A DNA stretch of 63,762 bases, from contig MICC01000099.1 in assembly GCA_001829715.1 (NCBI GenBank), positions 227-63,988 of the forward strand. Direction: 5' to 3'. Both the position numbers and the translations under genes were made by a program. Positions within the stretch are counted from its first letter, which is position 1; each line of letters begins with the position of its first letter. The DNA comes from Sulfurimonas sp. RIFOXYB12_FULL_35_9. Its GTDB lineage: Bacteria; Campylobacterota; Campylobacteria; Campylobacterales; Sulfurimonadaceae. A model generated the notes under the pieces. The model did no database searches and was not told the origin of the DNA. It saw only the letters and a list, made by a program, of their open reading frames with translations. This document shows positions 28,660-37,261 of the stretch, piece after piece.

Positions 28660-29486
28660 TCCAACACATCATGAAGCCTGTTTCCGGCTTCTATGTTTTT
28701 ATGAACTTTATCCCACTCTTCATTTTCTATATACCCTTTTAGAACTTTTAACTCATCTTCAAACAGTTCTATTGCTTCAAGAAGATTGCCTCGGTTTTGT
28801 CTAAATATATCTTCCCACATATTTGCAGAACTTTTTGCCAGACGGCTCATAGAGCGAAATCCTCCGGCAGCTAGAGCTAAAATATTGTGTTTGTTCTCTT
28901 GATGCATAACGGTGTTTGCCAGAGCATAAGAGATGGCATGAGGCATATGTGATATAAATGCCGCATGTCTGTCATGTTGATTTGCAGGCATAAAATGTTT
29001 TTTCATCTCAAGAGCTTTAAAGATTTTTTTTGCAACGCTTGCCTGCAGTTCTCCACTGTTTTCTATATCACATAAAACTACAACATTATCTTTATATAAA
29101 TTATCAATCGCCGCTTTTGGACCGAAATTTTCAGTTCCCGTCATGGGATGAGCTGCTACAAAGTTTTTTCGTATCTCTGGTGGAACTGATGAGATGATTT
29201 TTGATTTGGTACTTCCCAAATCAATAATAGTCGTCCCCTCTTTTACGTCTCTTAGATTACCAAGTGCCGATATTACGCCATCTACTGGAATGGCAAGAAA
29301 AATCACATCATAGTTTTTAACTTCGCTAAAATCCACTATTTTATCAACCAAACCAAGTTCCATAGCCTCTTGCTGATGAATCTTATTGTGGTCGCTTCCT
29401 ACAATACTATCTATAAAATCCAATTTTTTTAAACTTATGGCAAGCGAACCCCCCATAAGACCTAATCCTACTATTGCTACATTCAT
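28656..29486 (-). CDS. tyrA: prephenate dehydrogenase
   Basis: NAD-dependent oxidative decarboxylation of prephenate to 4-hydroxyphenylpyruvate, in tyrosine synthesis. The Rossmann motif GLGLMGGSLA lies at residues 7-16, the conserved HPMTGTE at about 133-139, and the Asn/Gln-rich DRHAAFISHMPH region follows. Length (276 residues) is standard, and no chorismate mutase or ACT domain is fused. In Campylobacter tyrA is divergent from bamA as its direct neighbour. Here the two are still divergent but 5.5 kb apart. Confidence 0.93.
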   Translation of the reverse strand: MNVAIVGLGLMGGSLAISLKKLDFIDSIVGSDHNKIHQQEAMELGLVDKIVDFSEVKNYDVIFLAIPVDGVISALGNLRDVKEGTTIIDLGSTKSKIISSVPPEIRKNFVAAHPMTGTENFGPKAAIDNLYKDNVVVLCDIENSGELQASVAKKIFKALEMKKHFMPANQHDRHAAFISHMPHAISYALANTVMHQENKHNILALAAGGFRSMSRLAKSSANMWEDIFRQNRGNLLEAIELFEDELKVLKGYIENEEWDKVHKNIEAGNRLHDVLD

Positions 29487-29759
29487 CTCAATTCTTTAAA
29501 TTTATTTATTTTGCTAAATTATACAAATTTTACTTGATAGTAAAGACAAAATACGTAAATTACGTTATTAAATTATTATTTGTACCATTTTTGTATCATT
29601 TCTCAAAAAAGTCTATACTTATTTTATTTTTTCGTGGCATAAAATGAGTATGTATTTTTAAAGTCATATCTAGATTTTCATACTCAAGTATATTAGATAT
29701 TTAAATTATCTTTATATAATGTTGATATCACTAAAAAACACTAGATCTTAGGATGTTAT
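29487..29759. other. 273-bp AT-rich gap, tyrA promoter side and end of island
   Basis: No plausible coding region was found on either strand. It must contain the tyrA promoter (minus strand) and the 3' border of the inserted four-gene operon. A perfect short palindrome ACGTAAATTACGT lies at 29553-29565. No direct repeat of this segment could be spotted next to bamA by eye. Confidence 0.5.
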
Positions 29760-30713
29760 CTAAGTAATTTTCTTTTCATAGTGTACATAACATACATGGT
29801 CATCCTCTCTTTCAAAATACATTCTACAATCTTGAACCCAAGTATGCCAATTTAAATCTACTTGTATATTACTAAAATTTAATATTCCTGAATGACTTTT
29901 TTTAAGATCTGAATATCGAGTTGAAGACTCAGGAGAATAATGTTTTTTACTTAATTTTGCAAAATCTATAGCTTTAGGATTTCCACCTTCTCGTTCTATA
30001 AATTCATTTATTCTTAATACTTTGTTTTTAAAATCATCTGAATAACTATTGCTGTACCCATATCTACTTTTTAATTCTTTGATGCAGTGATCAGTAATTT
30101 TGCTGAACTTAAAATGTGTATTTACGAAGTCCTTGTAATCATCCCAATTATTTATTGAATTATATTTATCCAATGATTTCTTTTTTTGAAATTGCTCAAT
30201 TTTTTTTATTACATCTTCATATGGCATTAATTTATAGTTATCAAGGATATGTTCTTTATCTTCATCACAAATAATTTTAATTGTATCATTTAGAAATTGA
30301 GGTTTACCACATAAATTATTAATAGTTAAAATAGGATTAAGGTGAAACATAGCACATGATAAGAAAGTATAGGAAATATCTATTTTTTCTGTTTCTTCTA
30401 AACAATTACCAAAGGCAATGGAATCAGAAGCCTCAAAAGATGTGTCCGTATTAGTACAGATAGGTTTGATTTTCCCCATTAAGGTGATCAAGGCTTGTTT
30501 AGGAGTTATGTCATCAAGCCTTTTTATATATTCTATAATTGAGCTACCATTGAAAGAAGTTTGAGAAAGTGTATTATGCACTATTAGATCAACATTCTTT
30601 TTTTTTAAAGCAAGAAAAAGATTACCTAAGTTATTAAGTGCTTCAAATATATCCATGTCAGTTATACCACTTTTTGGTTGTTCAAAAGCAAAATGATTTA
30701 CAAATAAATACAT
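29760..30713 (-). CDS. unknown protein, fourth gene of DndC-DUF262-ATPase operon
   Basis: Protein of 317 residues that I do not recognise. It is soluble, with no signal peptide or membrane segment, and is rich in Lys, Asp and Asn. The middle has Cys residues (about 108, 139, 149 and 169), and the C-terminal part ends NWHTWVQDCRMYFEREDD followed by CYVHYEKKI, a pattern that could be a beta-rich nuclease- or toxin-like end, though nothing catalytic is certain. Its ATG overlaps the ATPase stop codon by one base (TAATG), a sign of translational coupling, so it is probably the partner or effector of that ATPase. Strongly AT-rich compared with neighbours. Confidence 0.75.
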   Translation of the reverse strand: MYLFVNHFAFEQPKSGITDMDIFEALNNLGNLFLALKKKNVDLIVHNTLSQTSFNGSSIIEYIKRLDDITPKQALITLMGKIKPICTNTDTSFEASDSIAFGNCLEETEKIDISYTFLSCAMFHLNPILTINNLCGKPQFLNDTIKIICDEDKEHILDNYKLMPYEDVIKKIEQFQKKKSLDKYNSINNWDDYKDFVNTHFKFSKITDHCIKELKSRYGYSNSYSDDFKNKVLRINEFIEREGGNPKAIDFAKLSKKHYSPESSTRYSDLKKSHSGILNFSNIQVDLNWHTWVQDCRMYFEREDDHVCYVHYEKKIT

Positions 30714-31822
30714 TACATGAGATCCATTAAGTCATTTTCAAACTGATCAAAAAAGCCTTTTGGCCATGCTGATAAGAAACCATTCTCATCAGTATATATT
30801 TCTCTGATAGTATTTTGACCTACTTCTTCTCCTCTTTCAAAAAAATTAAATAAAACATTTTTATGCAATATATTTTTATTCTTAATAGCTTTTCTAATAC
30901 CATTAATTATATGATCACTATGAGTCTCTAAAATTATTTGTATGCCATTTGAAGCCATTGTTGCTAAAAAAAGTCCTAACTTTGATTGCGCAGCAGGATG
31001 TAAATGCGCCTCAGGATTTTCAATGACTATAATTGGATTTTCGATAATTCTTGAATCTTTACCTTTTCTTTCATTTCTTTTAGGATGTCTAAGTAAACAA
31101 CTTACAATAATTGGTAATACATAGCTAACACCATAAGGCATGTTAACAGGACTTTTATGTCCTAAACTTTTAGTTTTTGAATTTGTAATTTTCAATATTG
31201 AAACATTAGCACCATCTATATGATCAGCAACAATTTCTACAAATCCAAAAATAGATTTTAAGGCATCATTTACATCATTTATAAATATATCATCTGTAGT
31301 TAATTTACTAAGCAACAGACCAGTATATTCTCCAAACTTACCTACTTTATTAGTAGAAAAATTACCATCAACATGATAAAAAGTTTTAGGTCCAAATCTA
31401 TCAGCACTTATAAAATCAAAATCAGAAACTAGGCGATCAACAAAATTTATTTTTTCTTTTTCTTTTCCGTTTATAATATGACTAATAAGAAGATTATTAG
31501 TATTTTCTTTATCTTCTATGCACTCAAAATAAATTTTCGTTTCATCAAAATCAGTAAAACCAAATATAATTTTGTCTATTCCTGACTCACAATAAAGTAC
31601 ATCTCTAAATGTTCCTAATTCACAATAATAATCATTTAAATATAGTGATTTTAATTCTTTAATTGGATGTTTATGTATGTCATAAGACTGTTTTAAAATT
31701 GACAATACTTGTATAACAGTTGATTTTCCAGCACCATTCTCACCAGCTAAAACCGTAAGATTTTCAAAATTTATATTTTGAGAATCCATACATTTAAAGT
31801 TTTCTACATATAGTTGTTTCAT
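30713..31822 (-). CDS. AAA family ATPase with DUF3696-type C-terminus
   Basis: RecF/OLD-like ABC-type ATPase of 369 residues. Walker A GENGAGKST lies at 27-35 inside a RecF-like start (VENFKCMDSQNINFENLTVLAG). The Walker B region reads IENPEAHLHP (267-276) and the H-loop LETHSDHI. The C-terminal DENGFLSAWPKGFFDQF is typical of DUF3696. It lacks the long coiled coil of DndD or SMC proteins and the TOPRIM domain of OLD nucleases, so it probably regulates or powers an effector. AGGA lies eight bases before the ATG. It starts 5 bases after the DUF262 gene. Confidence 0.87.
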   Translation of the reverse strand: MKQLYVENFKCMDSQNINFENLTVLAGENGAGKSTVIQVLSILKQSYDIHKHPIKELKSLYLNDYYCELGTFRDVLYCESGIDKIIFGFTDFDETKIYFECIEDKENTNNLLISHIINGKEKEKINFVDRLVSDFDFISADRFGPKTFYHVDGNFSTNKVGKFGEYTGLLLSKLTTDDIFINDVNDALKSIFGFVEIVADHIDGANVSILKITNSKTKSLGHKSPVNMPYGVSYVLPIIVSCLLRHPKRNERKGKDSRIIENPIIVIENPEAHLHPAAQSKLGLFLATMASNGIQIILETHSDHIINGIRKAIKNKNILHKNVLFNFFERGEEVGQNTIREIYTDENGFLSAWPKGFFDQFENDLMDLM

Positions 31823-31827
31823 AATTA

Positions 31828-33297
31828 TTATCCTATGATACTTTTAAATATTTCTTGTACTTTTTCAAATCTTTTTTTTACATTATCTGGATTGTTTGTA
31901 GCTGTTGTAATCCAATCTATAAATTTACCGTTTTCTATGTTTTCATTTGTATCTCTTTCATTAAATAGATCTAAAAATGCCATCAATATTTCTTCTTTAT
32001 GTCTATTAATATCATCAAACGAATATACAGAGAGAGTTCCTGTTATAGTTTCAAATAATGGAATATTTATAGGAGACTTCTTTTTGTTACGTAATGTAAA
32101 AAATTTTCGAAAACATTTATCTCCAAATATTGTATAAGCTTTTTGCATATTTTCAGTAAACTCAGTTTTAATTGCATCTAATTTTTCTTTATCTTCATCC
32201 TTATCATAACTCAATTCATTAAGTGCTTTCATTCCTTTAATTAAAAAAGCATTCATATCATTTTTTGAATACCCATCTTTATCATTTTCATATTTTTTTT
32301 CATATCCTAACATTGCAAATGACAAATATCGCAAAATAAGTGCTCTATCATTCATTCTTTTTGATAATGATTTATGATTTTCTTCTGTAATGGCTTTAAT
32401 AAATTCTTGGGTTTGTGATAAGTCCATTAAAAAAGTAGTAGCAGTGCCCATATTCATAGCATGTCTAATTTCTTGTGCACTTAAAGGAGTTCCAAGTGTG
32501 TTAATTCTAGTAAAAATATTAAAAGCTATTTCAACTGGCGTACCAGGTTTTACTAAATTAAAAGACAATTCATAATCTTCAATTCGTCTTTGGTATTTTC
32601 TATCTAAAGTACTAAAAGTTTTTCCAGATAAATCTAAATATTCAGTTTTAGTTAATTTAAATTCATCTTCTGTAAAATCCATGATTGTACTTAATCTTTG
32701 TAAGCCATCTATTACATTCCATTTTCCAAATATTCTAGCATCAATATAAAATGCAGGTATCGGAATGTTGATGAGCAATGATTCAATAAGTAAACTTTTT
32801 TGTTTTAAAGTCCATATTTTACTTCTTTGAAAATCAGGGTTTAAATCAATTTCTTCATAAGTATATTTCTTTTTAATAGCTTGAACAGTAAAATTTTGAG
32901 CCATAATATCAATATCATTGATGTTATATTCTTTATTATCTATTTCAACATTTTCATCTTCTACATCACCATTATCATTGTAACTACATTCTTCTTGTAG
33001 CCAAGTATCAGGTGTTCTTTCCAATAAAAAATCATAATATACAGATATTTGATCATTTAGCTCTTTTTCTTTAAAAATATCACAATTTGCTAGATACTTA
33101 TCATATAACTCTTTACACTGACTAAATTTATAAAGAATAAAGTCTTTTAAAAAATGTTTTTTTACATTAACATTATGATATTTTTCATATGCTAATCCTA
33201 TAGGAGCTCCTATTTCTTTTCCAAAAATAGCCTTTGCTTTCTCTTCAAAGGAATTTGACTTATCAAATTTGTCATTTTTTGCAGGACTTAGTATCAT
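31828..33297 (-). CDS. DUF262 domain protein
   Basis: Protein of 489 residues with a DUF262 (ParB/Srx-fold, GmrS/SspE-type) domain from about residue 130. Visible are NPDFQRSKIW (153-162), the nucleotide-dependent motif IDGLQRLST (196-204) and the conserved FTRINTLGTPLSAQEIR stretch. The usual DGQQR is DGLQR here. There is no HNH/DUF1524 nuclease at the C-terminus, unlike SspE or GmrSD. DUF262 in SspE senses phosphorothioate DNA and is an NTPase, so pairing with a DndC-like protein is suggestive. ATG 33297 is preferred to TTG 33300 because AGGAG is correctly spaced for it. Confidence 0.87.
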   Translation of the reverse strand: MILSPAKNDKFDKSNSFEEKAKAIFGKEIGAPIGLAYEKYHNVNVKKHFLKDFILYKFSQCKELYDKYLANCDIFKEKELNDQISVYYDFLLERTPDTWLQEECSYNDNGDVEDENVEIDNKEYNINDIDIMAQNFTVQAIKKKYTYEEIDLNPDFQRSKIWTLKQKSLLIESLLINIPIPAFYIDARIFGKWNVIDGLQRLSTIMDFTEDEFKLTKTEYLDLSGKTFSTLDRKYQRRIEDYELSFNLVKPGTPVEIAFNIFTRINTLGTPLSAQEIRHAMNMGTATTFLMDLSQTQEFIKAITEENHKSLSKRMNDRALILRYLSFAMLGYEKKYENDKDGYSKNDMNAFLIKGMKALNELSYDKDEDKEKLDAIKTEFTENMQKAYTIFGDKCFRKFFTLRNKKKSPINIPLFETITGTLSVYSFDDINRHKEEILMAFLDLFNERDTNENIENGKFIDWITTATNNPDNVKKRFEKVQEIFKSIIG

Positions 33298-33351
33298 CAA
33301 TACTCCTAATCAGTTAATATTGGTATTATATAGTTTTAACTTTAAATATAT

Positions 33352-34815
33352 TTACACATAAAATGATAATGAAATAAAAGATAAAGAAAAAATTTCTACC
33401 TTTTTATTTTGTTTCCATTCTTTTCTAATATGCTTTTCTTCTTCTTTTGATGGAAAGAATTTGCTTTCCACTTTTTTTGGATCTTTTATGTACTGAACTG
33501 CAAACCTTTTAAGAGTAAAAACTGAGAATTTACTACTAAACTCTTTCTCGTAAAGATCTTGTTTGTAGTATTTCTTAGCATTTTTAGCAATTGTTCTTAA
33601 TGTTCTTACTTTATCGTCTGTAGGTATTTTAATATTGTGTTTTCTTGCATGTCTAAATGCCGTTAATGTTATATCGCCTTCATCTAACCATCTTTCTTGA
33701 ATTAGTATGATCTCGTTAAGTGTAATAATCTCTTCATCTAACTTATCTTGCAATTCTAAAAGTCGTTTAAATGAGTTTTTTCTGATCTGTAGCTTTAAAC
33801 CTTTAGGCATAGTCATACCAAATTTAGGATTCTCTTTTCCGCCTTTGTTATATAGATCTTTTACTTGCGTTCTATGGTTGTATGGATCTCTTGTTTTTTC
33901 CCAGCCTTGCTGAGTTAGATTCCAATACCAATCTCTATATTCTTTATATAAATCAATGTTTTCATAACCGCTATTCATAAGACCGTCAAGGCTTTTATCT
34001 GTATCTCTTACCATGTAGCATTGCCAACAACCAAAACGAGACACGCCACAACCTAGCTTGCCATCATCTATGTCTTTGCCACCTGCAGCAACAAAAGAAC
34101 ATTCATTGGCATCTTTGCCACTAGCATCGCTATAAAGTTTCCATAAAAAATCAATATTAACTAGATTATTTGTTTGTTTGAAAAGATATTCCCAAACATC
34201 TTTAGTAGTCCAATCCTCGATAGGCATAAGATTACTAGCATTTGGATATCTATCATTAATTTTTAAATTTGTACCCTTAATCGACAATTTTTCTATTCTT
34301 GCTGATCTACTAAAACTCTCATCTTTTCTAGTACCAATTACAGAGATAAATTCTCCATCTGGGAATAGAACTCTAATTTTCTTATCGATTGGATTGACTT
34401 TTAATTTATCAGTGCACCATCTAAAAGTATTGGAAGGAGGAGGCATTCCAACACCTAAAAGTTGAACATTTAATGTATCTTTTGTTTCAGGAAAAACTTC
34501 TTCTACCATTATAGGTAAGTTGTTTTTTAAAGCGTAAGATCTTATCATATCTAAAGAGTTTTCTAAGTGTTTTAACAGGGGAGGTAGTTCAGCCAAAGTG
34601 TTAGAATTTATAATATATATTTTTTTATCTAGACTTCTATTTTCTTTTTGTAGATCATGTAGTATTTCACATACTATATATAATACAGCAGTACTATCTT
34701 TACCACCGCTGTATGACACACACATAGATCTTTCATCATTTAAGTAGTAATATTTAAGCAGATCTTTTGCAGTTGATAATATACTGATCTCTAAATTGTT
34801 GTATGCTAATGTCAT
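33352..34815 (-). CDS. dndC: DndC-like phosphorothioation sulfurtransferase (PAPS reductase family)
   Basis: ATP-pyrophosphatase-type sulfurtransferase of 487 residues. The PP-loop SGGKDST is at 36-42. The DndC hallmark cysteine region reads LGCGVSRFGCWQC, and FRWCTDKLK adds another Cys. GTRKDESFSRSARIEK matches the PAPS-reductase fold. DndC with a 4Fe-4S cluster activates DNA for sulfur insertion in the phosphorothioate backbone modification. No dndA, B, D or E is nearby, so the system would have to borrow a host cysteine desulfurase. ATG 34815 is chosen because an extended -10 (TGTTATAAT) ends seven bases earlier, which would give a leaderless transcript. The C-terminal 15 residues are oddly hydrophobic. 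Confidence 0.88.
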   Translation of the reverse strand: MTLAYNNLEISILSTAKDLLKYYYLNDERSMCVSYSGGKDSTAVLYIVCEILHDLQKENRSLDKKIYIINSNTLAELPPLLKHLENSLDMIRSYALKNNLPIMVEEVFPETKDTLNVQLLGVGMPPPSNTFRWCTDKLKVNPIDKKIRVLFPDGEFISVIGTRKDESFSRSARIEKLSIKGTNLKINDRYPNASNLMPIEDWTTKDVWEYLFKQTNNLVNIDFLWKLYSDASGKDANECSFVAAGGKDIDDGKLGCGVSRFGCWQCYMVRDTDKSLDGLMNSGYENIDLYKEYRDWYWNLTQQGWEKTRDPYNHRTQVKDLYNKGGKENPKFGMTMPKGLKLQIRKNSFKRLLELQDKLDEEIITLNEIILIQERWLDEGDITLTAFRHARKHNIKIPTDDKVRTLRTIAKNAKKYYKQDLYEKEFSSKFSVFTLKRFAVQYIKDPKKVESKFFPSKEEEKHIRKEWKQNKKVEIFSLSFISLSFYV

Positions 34816-34821
34816 ATGCAT

Positions 34822-34827
34822 ATTATA
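34822..34827 (-). promoter_or_regulatory. extended -10 box of the dndC operon
   Basis: On the minus strand TGTTATAAT is followed by ATGCAT and then ATG, so transcription would start at or next to the A of the start codon at 34815. No Shine-Dalgarno sequence is visible for any candidate start. A leaderless mRNA is inferred. Confidence 0.45.
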
Positions 34828-34963
34828 ACATATTGTAGTTAGTGAACTAGTTTTCAATATAAATAGTGCAATTTGTTTGTTGAAATGCTATTGCAAAGTG
34901 TTTATTGAAAAAAGAATGAATAAATTTAAGTTCTTTATAACTTAATATTAACCTCATAAAAGG

Positions 34964-34969
34964 TAAAAT
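34964..34969 (+). promoter_or_regulatory. candidate -10 box of bamA
   Basis: TAAAAT lies 31-36 bases before the bamA ATG, in the 142-bp AT-rich gap between the divergent dndC and bamA genes. It is a weak match, and no -35 box was found. Confidence 0.35.
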
Positions 34970-34999
34970 CTCTGCTTATTTCACAATCTTGGACACTTA

Positions 35000-37261
35000 A
35001 TGAGAATATTTTTACCGCTATTTTTATCTCTTCTAGCAGCAAACTCTTTTGCAAATACGATTAAATCTATAAAATATGAGGGTATGGTTCATATGTCTGA
35101 ATCCGTAGCTCTTAGAATGCTTAAGTTTGAAGCAGGCGATACGGTTAGTGAAGAGATGCTTGACGCATCAATAAAAGCCTATTATAAACAGGGCTATTTT
35201 GAAGATATTTGGATTGATATCGATAACGATGGAGTTTTAACATTCCATTTTAAAGAGAAACCTCATATCTCAAAAATAGAGTTAAAGGGATGGAAAGAGA
35301 ACGATAGTGATGTGCGAAACAGCATACTTCAGATCAAAGTAGGTTCTCTTTATGATGAGAAAAAACTTGAAGCCGCAAAAAAAAGAATTATAGAAGCGAT
35401 AAATCAAGAAGCAAAGATTGACAGCGTTGTTGAGATTCAAGAAGAACGTCTTGAAAACGGAAGCGTAATGGTTACTTTTTTGGTAAATGAGGGTGAAGAG
35501 ATAGTCATTGAAGATCTTACTTATAGCGGTATGAAAAATATTGATATCGATGAATTTGAAGAGGTTATAGCAAACAAAGAGCGAGAGTTTATGGGATGGC
35601 TCTGGGGCAGAAATGATGGAAAAATGCGAGTCGCAGATTTGGCATACGATCACCTTAGAATGCGAGATGTTTACATGCAGTATGGATATTTGGATATTGA
35701 TGTAAAAGAACCTTTTTCAAAAGTAAATTTTGACAACTATACCGCAGATATGAGCTACCAGATAGAAGAGGGCGCAGTTTACAGCGTAAGCGGCATAAGT
35801 ATAAATCAGACTAAAAATGTGGTGGATGACGCTCTTATTAAAGAGCTGATAAAACTTCAGATAGCAAAGCCCTTTAATATTAAAACCTTTCGTGAAGATG
35901 CACAAAGAATCAAAACTCTTATTGCAGACTTGAGTTATGCGTTTGTTGAGGTTGTTCCGGATCTTAAAAAAGATAAAGATAAACAAACGGTTGAAGTAGT
36001 TTTTAAAATTATACCCGGTGATAAAGTCAAAATTAGAAACGTAATCATCTCTGGAAACAGCAGAACACTCGATAGAATAATAAGAAGAGAGTTATATCTT
36101 GGTCCAAATGACATGTACTCGTTAACAGATTTGACAGATTCAAGAAATGCACTCGGTCGACTCGGCTTTTTTGATGGAAATACGATAGAAGAGAAGAGAA
36201 TAGACAATAAAACAATGGATCTTATAGTTAAGGTTAAAGAAGCTCCTACCGGGAACATTCAACTAGGCGGTGGTTACGGAAGCTACGGCGGAATTCTTAT
36301 AAGTGTTGCCGTTGATGATAGAAATATTTGGGGATCCGGTATTGATGTCGGTATAAAGGCGGAGCGTTCTGAATTAACGTCTAACTACTCATTTAGCATA
36401 TCAAATCCAAGACTAAACGATAGTGATTTTAGCGGTAACTTCTCTGTTTACACATCTGAGTATGAGTACAACGACTATACAGTTTTATCTGATGGACTGA
36501 ATTTTGGAGTCGGTCATAAATTTACGAGATACATCAGCGGACATATAGGATATGGATTTTCAAAAAACAGCTATGAATTTGAAGAAGATTCTGCGTATAT
36601 AAATGATCCATATTTTCAAAATTACGCAAAAAGCTCTGTTACGGTAAGTGCAAAATATGACAATACGGATGACTTTTATATGCCAAGAAATGGATTTATA
36701 CTCAGCCAAAGTATTGAAAATGCGGGAATCGGAGCAGATGCAAGTTTTATAAAAGGCAGAACAAATTTTTCTGCATTTAAAGGGCTTGAAGAGTATGTAA
36801 ATTTTGACCTTATTGCAAGATATAAAGCAAAGTTTAACTATGTAAAAGAGCTTGATTTTCTTCCTGTTGCCGAGAGATTTTACATGGGTGGCATAGGAAG
36901 TGTTAGAGGATATGAATCGTACTCTCTCTCTCCAAAAACTAAGGATGATGCGACAGCCGATGATGGAGTAAGAAGATACGGGGGCGAATATAGTGCAACA
37001 AACAGCTTTGAGCTAAGTTTTCCTCTTGTTCCAAAGGCAAAGATGCGTCTAGTTACATATCTTGACTGGGGTTATATCGGAACAACAGAAAAAGCAGAGG
37101 ATGGTTTTAACATAGAAAACCTATCTCGCGGCGGATTTGGTGCAGGACTGGAGTGGTTCTCTCCTGTTGGACCGATTCAGTTGATGTTCTCAAAACCTCT
37201 AGCAGAAGAAGCGGGTGACAAAACTGCCGTGTTTGAGTTTACGATGGGACAGCGATTTTAA
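35000..37261 (+). CDS. bamA: outer-membrane assembly factor BamA
   Basis: Omp85 protein of 753 residues that inserts beta-barrel proteins into the outer membrane. Signal peptide (residues 1-18, ending SFA), five POTRA domains (about 20-420, e.g. IKYEGMVHMSESVALRML and VIISGNSRTLDRIIRREL), then a 16-strand barrel with the VRGY motif (GSVRGYESYSL) and the terminal aromatic signature ending GQRF. It is normally adjacent and divergent to tyrA in Campylobacter. Here the four-gene island separates them. The stop overlaps the convergent pseudopilin gene by 4 bases. Confidence 0.96.
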   Translation: MRIFLPLFLSLLAANSFANTIKSIKYEGMVHMSESVALRMLKFEAGDTVSEEMLDASIKAYYKQGYFEDIWIDIDNDGVLTFHFKEKPHISKIELKGWKENDSDVRNSILQIKVGSLYDEKKLEAAKKRIIEAINQEAKIDSVVEIQEERLENGSVMVTFLVNEGEEIVIEDLTYSGMKNIDIDEFEEVIANKEREFMGWLWGRNDGKMRVADLAYDHLRMRDVYMQYGYLDIDVKEPFSKVNFDNYTADMSYQIEEGAVYSVSGISINQTKNVVDDALIKELIKLQIAKPFNIKTFREDAQRIKTLIADLSYAFVEVVPDLKKDKDKQTVEVVFKIIPGDKVKIRNVIISGNSRTLDRIIRRELYLGPNDMYSLTDLTDSRNALGRLGFFDGNTIEEKRIDNKTMDLIVKVKEAPTGNIQLGGGYGSYGGILISVAVDDRNIWGSGIDVGIKAERSELTSNYSFSISNPRLNDSDFSGNFSVYTSEYEYNDYTVLSDGLNFGVGHKFTRYISGHIGYGFSKNSYEFEEDSAYINDPYFQNYAKSSVTVSAKYDNTDDFYMPRNGFILSQSIENAGIGADASFIKGRTNFSAFKGLEEYVNFDLIARYKAKFNYVKELDFLPVAERFYMGGIGSVRGYESYSLSPKTKDDATADDGVRRYGGEYSATNSFELSFPLVPKAKMRLVTYLDWGYIGTTEKAEDGFNIENLSRGGFGAGLEWFSPVGPIQLMFSKPLAEEAGDKTAVFEFTMGQRF

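Noticed and set aside
30713..31822. DndD assignment for the AAA ATPase beside the DndC-like gene
   Set aside because: It is only 369 residues, lacks the SMC-like coiled coil, and ends in a DUF3696-type WPKGFFDQ motif, so it is not DndD.
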